Source: CAYSPG01 sp964432885 (GTDB lineage Bacteria > Bacteroidota > Bacteroidia > AKYH767-A > OLB10). Taken from it: DNA of 33,446 nucleotides. Each line of letters starts with the position of its first letter. Position 1 is the stretch's first letter. The position numbers and the translations under genes were made by a program. This document shows, one piece after another, positions 24,020-30,344 of this stretch. The notes under the pieces were generated by a model. The model was not told the origin of the DNA and did no database searches. It saw nothing but the letters and a program-made list of their open reading frames with translations. The stretch is from contig CAYSPG010000031.1 in the NCBI GenBank assembly GCA_964432885.1, positions 1-33,446 on the forward strand, read 5' to 3'.

Positions 24020-25109
24020 CTTTTACAGCATAATGGTCTGATAGTTTTTCGTCTTGCAATTGATAACGGATGGTATTTAGGTTTTTGCTATGCAATAAAT
24101 AGTCAATTCTAAATGCCGGAAACACACCAATGTAAGTGGACGAAAATCCTGAGCCTTTGTTTATAAAAGCATCTTGTAGTGATGATGCAATTTTATGGTA
24201 TGTGTAAGATGATGGTGTATCATTAAAATCTCCACACACTATTACTTTGTGCGGACACAATCTGATATGCTCGGCTATTAAATCGGCCTGTGCAGCACGA
24301 ATTAAAAAGGCTTTTTTTAACCGCTTAAGTATTCCTTTCATTCCGATATACTGCTCATTGCTGTTTTCTTCAGAAATGTTCTGCACGTATTTATAATCAG
24401 AAGGAGTAAATCGGATGGATTGCAAATGAACATTGTAAATACGAATGGTGTCGTTGCCAATTTTAATGTCGGTGGCAATGCAGCCATTTGCTGAGTTATT
24501 ATCAGCAAACACGGTATGCTTTTTTACAATGGGATAAGAGGAGAAGGTGGCCAGTCCCCAATAATCGGTGCCATATAAATATATTGGCAACAGCAGATGA
24601 ATATTTTTGGCCTTTAACAAACCTTGCAGTGTATCAAGGTTTTGAAATGGTGGATTGGTGCTGGTATGAAATTCCTGCATGCACAAAACATCAGGATTTT
24701 CTTTTTGAAAAAATTTAAAAATTTTTGCACGAGTTTTTTCATTGTGTGTCCAGTTGTACAAATCAAAAATACGCACGTTGTAAGTCATTATCTCAAGTTT
24801 GTTTTTTTCATCTTTATTTTTCTCACCTGCTTCAAAACCAAAACTCCAAAACCCAAGTGCAGTATAAAATCCGGTAATAAATGGAATGAGCGGAACAATT
24901 AAAAATTTTCTTCGCCTGAAAAGCCACAGCAGCAGAAAAATAAAATTGGTAACATAGGCATAGTAAAACCCCAAGCCCAAAACAGCAATTACCCAATTAG
25001 TTGCAGGACTTACAAACGGAGAGAGCGAGGAAATGAAACACAGCGCAGCAATAAAAAAAGTAACTGGCGCCAAAAAAAACGACTTTCTCTTTTTTACCTC
25101 AGTCATCAA
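24003..25109 (-). CDS. Membrane-anchored endonuclease/exonuclease/phosphatase family protein
   Basis: A 368-aa protein. Three N-terminal hydrophobic helices (about residues 12-30, 38-62 and 70-92) are followed by an EEP-fold domain from about residue 105 to the end. Motifs of the fold are visible: 'IMTYNVRIFD', 'LCMQEFHT' (catalytic Glu), 'RIYNVHLQS', 'VIVCGDFNDTP' (Asp/Asn), 'RIDYLL' and the terminal 'SDHYAV' (catalytic Asp-His). The family cleaves phosphodiesters in nucleic acids, phospholipids or inositol phosphates; with the domain outside the membrane, a lipid or extracellular substrate is plausible but not shown. It starts with ATG 8 bases after the rhomboid gene and is the last gene of the mutL-rhomboid-rhomboid-EEP run. 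Confidence 0.9.
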   Translation of the reverse strand: MMTEVKKRKSFFLAPVTFFIAALCFISSLSPFVSPATNWVIAVLGLGFYYAYVTNFIFLLLWLFRRRKFLIVPLIPFITGFYTALGFWSFGFEAGEKNKDEKNKLEIMTYNVRIFDLYNWTHNEKTRAKIFKFFQKENPDVLCMQEFHTSTNPPFQNLDTLQGLLKAKNIHLLLPIYLYGTDYWGLATFSSYPIVKKHTVFADNNSANGCIATDIKIGNDTIRIYNVHLQSIRFTPSDYKYVQNISEENSNEQYIGMKGILKRLKKAFLIRAAQADLIAEHIRLCPHKVIVCGDFNDTPSSYTYHKIASSLQDAFINKGSGFSSTYIGVFPAFRIDYLLHSKNLNTIRYQLQDEKLSDHYAVKAVIGY

Positions 25110-25117
25110 ATCAAAAT

Positions 25118-26008
25118 TTAATTTTGATTTTTACTTGCTTTAAACAAAATATCCTTTTCATCATTTGACAAACTTTGGTAACCGGACTTGCTTATTTTAT
25201 CCAAAATGCGGTCAATGGTTTCCTGGTTTGCATGTTTTGATTCTTGGTAGGATGCATCGCTTGTACTTTTACGATGCACCACCCTTATGGCAGGCTGCTT
25301 TGAAAACAATGAGATAACCCATGAAATAAAACGCTGGGTACCTGCTGAAATATCTTTTCCTTTTTGCAATCGCTTGATAAAAATAAAACCAAAAACTGCC
25401 CCACCAATGTGGGCAATGCTGCCACCGGCATTGCTGCCTGCAATGCTTAACAAATCAATTAAAAACAAAACAACAGCAATGTATTTTAACTTTACTGTAA
25501 AGCCCGGAACAAACAAAGCAACAGTGTATTCAGGCAACAATGTTGCAATGGCTATTGTAATTGCCAGTACGCTTGCAGATGCTCCAAGGGCAATAGAAAA
25601 ATTTACATCGGCATTAAACAACGGAAACACATTGTAAAACAAAATAAACAAAACTGCACCTGCAATTCCTCCCAAAAAATAAATTGCAATAAGTTTTTTT
25701 TCGCCCAGGTATTCAACAAACAATTGCCCCATAAAATACAGCCACAGCATGTTAAATAAAATATGCAAAAAACGTTCGTGATAAAATGCGTAAGTAATGA
25801 TAGTCCACGGGCGAGTAATTAATACAGGTAATGATGATGGAACGGCCACCCAATCGGCAACGGCATCCGAAATAAAATCCTCAGGAAAATTAAACAGCCT
25901 TAAAATAACGTTGCCAATATTTACAAGCAAATACACCACCACATTTACTGCAATTAGCTTTTGTAGCAAAGTAAAATACCTGAGCTTACTTTTTACATCA
26001 TTCAACAT
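25118..26008 (-). CDS. Rhomboid family intramembrane serine protease (second copy)
   Basis: A 296-aa integral membrane protein with six helices. Rhomboid motifs are 'HILFNMLWLYFMG' (H-x-x-x-N, oxyanion/structural), 'LGASASVLAI' with the catalytic Ser in G-A-S, and 'IAHIGGAVFGF' with the catalytic His. The dyad is therefore intact. A cytoplasmic C-terminal tail of about 80 residues is hydrophilic and ends with a short helical segment 'ETIDRILDKISKSGYQSLSNDEK' (in parts: 'DRILDKISKSGYQSL', 'EKDIL') that recurs in Bacteroidota rhomboids. It cleaves membrane-spanning substrates; none is known. ATG at 26008 is used; a TTG at 26017 directly abutting the previous stop is an alternative. Confidence 0.92.
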   Translation of the reverse strand: MLNDVKSKLRYFTLLQKLIAVNVVVYLLVNIGNVILRLFNFPEDFISDAVADWVAVPSSLPVLITRPWTIITYAFYHERFLHILFNMLWLYFMGQLFVEYLGEKKLIAIYFLGGIAGAVLFILFYNVFPLFNADVNFSIALGASASVLAITIAIATLLPEYTVALFVPGFTVKLKYIAVVLFLIDLLSIAGSNAGGSIAHIGGAVFGFIFIKRLQKGKDISAGTQRFISWVISLFSKQPAIRVVHRKSTSDASYQESKHANQETIDRILDKISKSGYQSLSNDEKDILFKASKNQN

Positions 26009-26017
26009 ACTGTTCAA

Positions 26018-26860
26018 TTAATAAAAATGACTTCTGTTTTTTTTGTTCCAGTACTTAATCAGAAAAAAACCAAACAACATTCCGCCAAGGTGGGCTACGT
26101 GGGCTACATTGTCTGTGGGGTTGCTTTGTATAGCCGAGTACAACTCAAAAGCACCATACAATGCAACAAAATATTTTGCTTTAATGGGAATAGCAAAATA
26201 AATATACAACACAGAGTTGGGAAACAGCATTCCAAATGCAAGCAAAATACCAAACACGGCTCCCGAAGCTCCAACCATAGGAATATCATTTTCTTTAAAA
26301 CGGATATACTCACCCACCGCTTCTTTTGCATGTTCAACTATTTGTTGATTATCGCTGGTGTTGTACCATGCTGTTTTTATTCCTTCAATTATATTAGCGT
26401 ACTCTGTATTTAAGTATTGGTAGGGAATATTTTCGCGCACAAAAATTGCAAACCCATCGGCTGAAGGGTTACTAAAAAAAATATCAGCCTTTGTTTGAAG
26501 TTGTGAAATTTCGTAGTATGTAAAAAGATTATACATAAGCGCAGCCCCAACACCCGTAACTAAAAAATAAAGCAAAAAGCGCTTAGGCCCCCACAGGTTT
26601 TCAAGCACATTGCCAAACATCCAAAATGCAAACATGTTAAACAACACATGGTAAAAATTGCCGTGCATAAACAAATGTGAAAAATACTGCCACCAATGAA
26701 AATTTTCAGACATTGGATAATACAATCCAAATAAATTATTGATGTCAATGCCTTTGCTTTCAAGAATTATGTTGGCCAAAAAAGCAAGCCCGCAAATTAT
26801 CATTATGTTTTTTACAACATCGGGCAAAAGTTTAAATGATGAGGGGCGGTATTCTTGCAT
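26018..26860 (-). CDS. Rhomboid family intramembrane serine protease (first copy)
   Basis: A 280-aa six-helix membrane protease. The motifs are 'FYHVLFNMFAFWMFG' (H-x-x-x-N), 'MVGASGAVFGIL' with catalytic Ser in the canonical G-A-S-G, and 'VAHVAHLGGMLFGF' with the catalytic His. It carries an unusually long hydrophilic insertion of about 80-90 residues (roughly 117-200) between two central helices, which the second rhomboid copy lacks. It lies just downstream of mutL and abuts the second rhomboid, so the three are probably co-transcribed. The two copies share only the core motifs and are not recent duplicates. ATG at 26860. Confidence 0.93.
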   Translation of the reverse strand: MQEYRPSSFKLLPDVVKNIMIICGLAFLANIILESKGIDINNLFGLYYPMSENFHWWQYFSHLFMHGNFYHVLFNMFAFWMFGNVLENLWGPKRFLLYFLVTGVGAALMYNLFTYYEISQLQTKADIFFSNPSADGFAIFVRENIPYQYLNTEYANIIEGIKTAWYNTSDNQQIVEHAKEAVGEYIRFKENDIPMVGASGAVFGILLAFGMLFPNSVLYIYFAIPIKAKYFVALYGAFELYSAIQSNPTDNVAHVAHLGGMLFGFFLIKYWNKKNRSHFY

Positions 26861-26864
26861 AAAC

Positions 26865-26923
26865 GAGTTTGAAGTCTGAAGTTTGTAGTTTGATGTTTAC
26901 TGTTTGCTGCCTACTGCCTACTC
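26865..26923. repeat. Low-complexity repeat tract at the mutL 3' end
   Basis: A tract of overlapping near-repeats: first TTTGAAG/TTTGTAG-type units (26868-26900), then a perfect tandem heptamer CTGCCTA x2 at 26907-26920. It fills the gap between mutL and the first rhomboid gene. The mutL stop (TAG, 26911-26913) and last residues 'SRQ' fall within it. Tracts of this kind occur at gene junctions in many Bacteroidota genomes, often mistranslated as short peptides. Confidence 0.7.
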
Positions 26924-28716
26924 AAAAACTTCCTGTCTATTTCTTCTTTTGATAATTTAAATATAATGGGCTTGCCGCTGTTGGTATAGTATGGCATTTG
27001 GCAATTCATTAACTGGTCAAAAATAAGTTTCATTTCCTTTTGCAAAAGCTTTGTACCATTTTTTACTGAAGAACTTTTGGCAAGCGACATAGCAACACGC
27101 TCCACATGATTTTTGTTTTCTTCCCCAGTAATAAATTCGTCAAGCAATTGTTCAATCACTTTTTTTTCAGTTCCCTTTTCAAGCCACTGTGGCGATGCAT
27201 TCATTACAAACGTGTTTTTTCCAAACGGCTGCAAATCAAAACCCAGTTTGTGCAAGTCGTCATTAAGATCATTAAGCACCATGCAATGTTTTGTATCAAA
27301 CTCCATCATAACCGGAAACAATTCCTGCTGGCTTATGCGTGGGGCGTTATTCAACTGCTGCAAATTTTTTTCAAACAAAATCCTTTCATGCGCTGCCTGC
27401 TGGTCTATTAACCACAACTCATCATTATTAATTACAGCTATGTATTTTAAAAACAGTTGCATCATTTCCATTTCGGCAGGCTGCGCATCGTGCAACAAAA
27501 TTTTTTGCTCATCGGGCAATGGAATTTCGGTTTTGGCAACTTCGTATAATTTTTCCCACTCGCGCTGTTTATTAAATTCTTTGGCAGGAATTGGGTTTTG
27601 AATATTTACCTTAAACGGATTGTAATTGGTATTAACTTTTACCTGCGGCTGCACAGGCAACTCTTTCATCTTACTAAGCGGAACATTAAATGTTGACTCC
27701 TGGTCAAAATCAAGTGTAGGTGCAATGCTGAATTTACCAAGCGCACGTTTAACCGATGCACGCAAAATAGCGTAAATAGCTTTTTCGTCCTCCAACTTTA
27801 TTTCGGTTTTGGTTGGATGAATGTTTACATCAATTTTTCCCGGGTCCATTTGCAGCATTAAAAAGTAAGATGCATAACTGCCCTGCGGCAACAACTCATC
27901 AAATGCAGCGGTAACAGCATGGTGCAAATAACCATCGCGTATGTAGCGCTGGTTAATAAAAAAATACTGCTCTCCCCTCACCTTTTTTGCAAACTCAGGC
28001 TTGCCAATAAATCCTGTAACCGAAATTATTGTGGTTTCCTCCTCAACAGGAACTAATCTGTCGTTATAATTTGCACCAAACACATTGCACAGCCGCTGCC
28101 GCAAATTAGCCACAGGTAAATTATATACCTCCATGCCATTATGGTGCAAGCTAAAAGCAAGATGAGGGCGCGGAATGGCCACACGCAAAAATTCTTCAAT
28201 CACATGACGGGTTTCAACAGTGGTTGACTTTAAAAAATTTCTGCGTGCAGGTACATTAAAAAAAATATTTTTTACACTAATGGAAGTTCCTGCAGGTGTT
28301 ACACATTTTTGCTGAGAAATAAATTCACTGCCTTCAATAACAACACATGTTCCTGTTTCATCTTCGGCTCTGCGTGTTTTTAATTCAACCTGCGCCACGG
28401 CAGCTACCGATGCCATAGCCTCGCCCCTAAATCCCATTGTGCGCAGCGCATACAAATCATCGGGCTTGCTTAGCTTTGATGTTGCATACCGCTCAAAGCA
28501 CATGCGCGCATCCGATTCGCTCATGCCGCAACCATTATCAATAATGCGTATTAAATTTTTTCCTCCATCATTTATTATAACCTGAATGCTTGTGCCGCCC
28601 GCATCCACAGCGTTTTCCATCAGCTCTTTTATTACCGATGATGGCCGCAAAATAACTTCGCCTGCAGCAATTTGGTTGGCTACGTTATCAGGGAGAAGTT
28701 TTATGATGTCGGGCAT
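26911..28716 (-). CDS. mutL: DNA mismatch repair protein MutL
   Basis: About 601 aa from the ATG at 28716 ('MPDIIKLLPDNVANQIAAGEV'). The GHKL ATPase is complete: Glu34-Asn35 in 'KELMENAVDAG', 'DNGCGM', 'RTMGFRGEAMASV' and 'GTSISVKNIFFNVPARRNFLK' (in parts 'GTSISV', 'NVPARRNFLK'). A transducer domain follows, then a linker and the C-terminal dimerisation domain from about 410. In that domain the endonuclease motif reads 'DQQAAHERILFE' (Q for H), and the zinc-site motif C-P-H-G-R-P is 'TNSGKP'. The frame stays open to an ATG at 28812, but the extra 32 residues are encoded by a tandem repeat, so the shorter start is preferred. It begins a run with two rhomboids and an EEP gene. Confidence 0.95.
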   Translation of the reverse strand: MPDIIKLLPDNVANQIAAGEVILRPSSVIKELMENAVDAGGTSIQVIINDGGKNLIRIIDNGCGMSESDARMCFERYATSKLSKPDDLYALRTMGFRGEAMASVAAVAQVELKTRRAEDETGTCVVIEGSEFISQQKCVTPAGTSISVKNIFFNVPARRNFLKSTTVETRHVIEEFLRVAIPRPHLAFSLHHNGMEVYNLPVANLRQRLCNVFGANYNDRLVPVEEETTIISVTGFIGKPEFAKKVRGEQYFFINQRYIRDGYLHHAVTAAFDELLPQGSYASYFLMLQMDPGKIDVNIHPTKTEIKLEDEKAIYAILRASVKRALGKFSIAPTLDFDQESTFNVPLSKMKELPVQPQVKVNTNYNPFKVNIQNPIPAKEFNKQREWEKLYEVAKTEIPLPDEQKILLHDAQPAEMEMMQLFLKYIAVINNDELWLIDQQAAHERILFEKNLQQLNNAPRISQQELFPVMMEFDTKHCMVLNDLNDDLHKLGFDLQPFGKNTFVMNASPQWLEKGTEKKVIEQLLDEFITGEENKNHVERVAMSLAKSSSVKNGTKLLQKEMKLIFDQLMNCQMPYYTNSGKPIIFKLSKEEIDRKFLSRQ

Positions 28717-28729
28717 GGGGGGTGGAAGG

Positions 28730-28750
28730 GGTTCGAGGTTCGAGGTTCGA
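28730..28750. repeat. Perfect tandem heptamer GGTTCGA x3
   Basis: Three exact copies of GGTTCGA lie 14 bases upstream of the mutL ATG, in its leader. Read on the plus strand in one frame, the tract gives the 'RFEV-RGS' type peptide seen as spurious annotations in many Bacteroidota genomes. No regulator is known to bind it. Confidence 0.85.
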
Positions 28751-28818
28751 TGGTTTATTTTCTTTTTTTTAGGAGTTACAATATCATTATGTATTTGTTT
28801 GGAATGATTCATTGTTTT

Positions 28819-28860
28819 GGTTAAAGATTAACCTTGAACGTTAAACCTTTTTAAACCTTG
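28819..28860. repeat. Short hairpin plus TTAAACCTT direct repeats
   Basis: GGTTAA-AGA-TTAACC (28819-28833) is a perfect 6-bp dyad. It is followed by two decamers TTAAACCTTT and TTAAACCTTG (28841-28860), with a related TTAACCTTG at 28828-28836. The tract fills the gap between the end of the CBS-like gene (stop at 28864) and the leader of mutL. Confidence 0.7.
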
Positions 28861-28863
28861 GCG

Positions 28864-30225
28864 TCAACTCATCGCCTCCACAACATCCTGCCGTGTGATA
28901 ATATAATTTTTATCCTGCTTAAAATCTTTTACCATAACGGCACCGTTGCCATTGCTTAGCATATTACTAAGCGAATCAATGGGTGTGCTAATGTCAACAA
29001 ACGGCAGCGCTTCCTGCATAATGGTTTCAACGGCTGCCGTTTTTACATCGGCATTAGCCAGCAGTTTGCTGTACACAAGATTTTCGGTAATAGAGCCTAC
29101 AATGCGGTTGTCTTTGGTAACAGGTATTTGCGAAAAATTATTTTCGGTAATAATTTTTAACGCATCGCCAACGCTGGCTTTGCAATCAATGGTAGTAAGT
29201 TCAATGTTTTTGCGAGATGAAACAATGTCGGCTGCCGTCATTCCTTTTTTGTCAAAGTATCCTTTCATGCGCATCCACTCATCATTAAATATTTTGGCAA
29301 TGTAACGCGAGCCATGGTCGTGAAAAATTACAACCACCACATCGGTTGGTTTAAGTTTATCTTTCATTTGTAGCAAACCTGCAATAGCGCTGCCTGCACT
29401 GTTACCCACCCAAATACCTTCTTTACCAACAATTTCGCGTGTCATTAAGGCGGCATCTTTATCGGTAACTTTTTCAAAATGGTCAATTACGTTAAAATCA
29501 TAATTTTCAGGAATAAAATCTTCGCCTATGCCTTCGGTTACGTAAGGATAAATTTCATTTTTATCAAGCACACCTGTTTCTTTAAACTTTTTTAATGCCG
29601 AACCATAGGTATCAATAGCCCACACTTTTATGTTAGTATTTTTTTCTTTTAAATACATTCCTGTGCCGGTAATGGTTCCTCCGGTGCCTGCTCCCACCAC
29701 AAGGTGCGTAATTTTACCTTCGGTTTGTTCCCAAATTTCGGGGCCGGTTTGTTCGTAATGCGCCTGGCGGTTGCTTAGGTTATCATACTGGTTTGCTTTC
29801 CACGAATTAGGAACTTCTTTTACCAATCGTGATGAAACCGAATAATATGAGCGTGGGTCTTCAGGCTCAACATTGGTGGGGCACACAATAACATCGGCAC
29901 CAAACGCTTTAAGCGCGTCAACTTTTTCTTTGCTTTGTTTATCGGTGGTTGTAAAAATGCATTTGTATCCTTTGATGATGGCAGCAATGGCAAGTCCCAT
30001 TCCGGTGTTTCCGCTGGTGCCTTCAATAATGGTTCCGCCCGGTTTTAGCGCTCCCGATTTTTCGGCATCTTCAATCATCTTTAGCGCCATACGGTCTTTA
30101 ATGGAGTTACCGGGATTGGTAGTTTCTATTTTGGCAAGAACAGTGGCCGGCACACTTTCAACAATTTTATTCAGCTTAACCAATGGAGTGTTTCCAATTG
30201 TTTCTAAAATATTTTTGAAATACAT
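28864..30225 (-). CDS. PLP-dependent cystathionine beta-synthase-like enzyme with CBS domains
   Basis: A 453-aa fold-type II PLP enzyme. Lys43 in 'NPGNSIKDRMA' should form the Schiff base; 'EGTSGNTGMGLA' (68-79) binds substrate and phosphate; 'VVGAGTGGTITG' is the phosphate-cup loop. After about residue 325 come two CBS domains ('DIVSSRKNIELTTIDCKASVGDALKIITENN' region and 'TIMQEALPFVDISTPIDSLSNML' region), as in eukaryotic-type cystathionine beta-synthase; plain CysK is about 310 aa. No haem-binding N-terminal extension is present. It likely condenses serine (or O-acetylserine) with homocysteine or sulfide, with CBS domains sensing an adenosyl ligand. ATG at 30225 is chosen; a longer frame to 30294 would run through a perfect -7 box. 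Confidence 0.92.
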   Translation of the reverse strand: MYFKNILETIGNTPLVKLNKIVESVPATVLAKIETTNPGNSIKDRMALKMIEDAEKSGALKPGGTIIEGTSGNTGMGLAIAAIIKGYKCIFTTTDKQSKEKVDALKAFGADVIVCPTNVEPEDPRSYYSVSSRLVKEVPNSWKANQYDNLSNRQAHYEQTGPEIWEQTEGKITHLVVGAGTGGTITGTGMYLKEKNTNIKVWAIDTYGSALKKFKETGVLDKNEIYPYVTEGIGEDFIPENYDFNVIDHFEKVTDKDAALMTREIVGKEGIWVGNSAGSAIAGLLQMKDKLKPTDVVVVIFHDHGSRYIAKIFNDEWMRMKGYFDKKGMTAADIVSSRKNIELTTIDCKASVGDALKIITENNFSQIPVTKDNRIVGSITENLVYSKLLANADVKTAAVETIMQEALPFVDISTPIDSLSNMLSNGNGAVMVKDFKQDKNYIITRQDVVEAMS

Positions 30226-30248
30226 TTTATTGTTTGATTTTATCACGG

Positions 30249-30256
30249 CAAAAGTA
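30249..30256 (-). promoter_or_regulatory. Putative promoter of the CBS-like gene (-7 box TACTTTTG)
   Basis: On the minus strand this reads TACTTTTG, a full match to TAnnTTTG. A TTTC lies 23 bases upstream as a poor -33. The ATG at 30225 is 23 bases downstream. Confidence 0.5.
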
Positions 30257-30344
30257 CAAAAACAGGGGGTACTATTTTTGAAACCGGAAAGCAAACTCGT
30301 TTACACTAGATATGCAATTTATATGTCAGGCACACTCCGTTATT

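Noticed and set aside
28586..28807. 73-aa plus-strand ORF containing a 'RFEVR' peptide
   Set aside because: Antisense to mutL and its leader; the peptide is the translation of the GGTTCGA tandem repeat, a familiar spurious annotation.
28717..28812. N-terminal extension of MutL from the upstream ATG
   Set aside because: The 32 extra residues come partly from tandem repeats and are unlike any MutL N-terminus, which begins just before 'IIKLLPDNVANQIAAGEV'.
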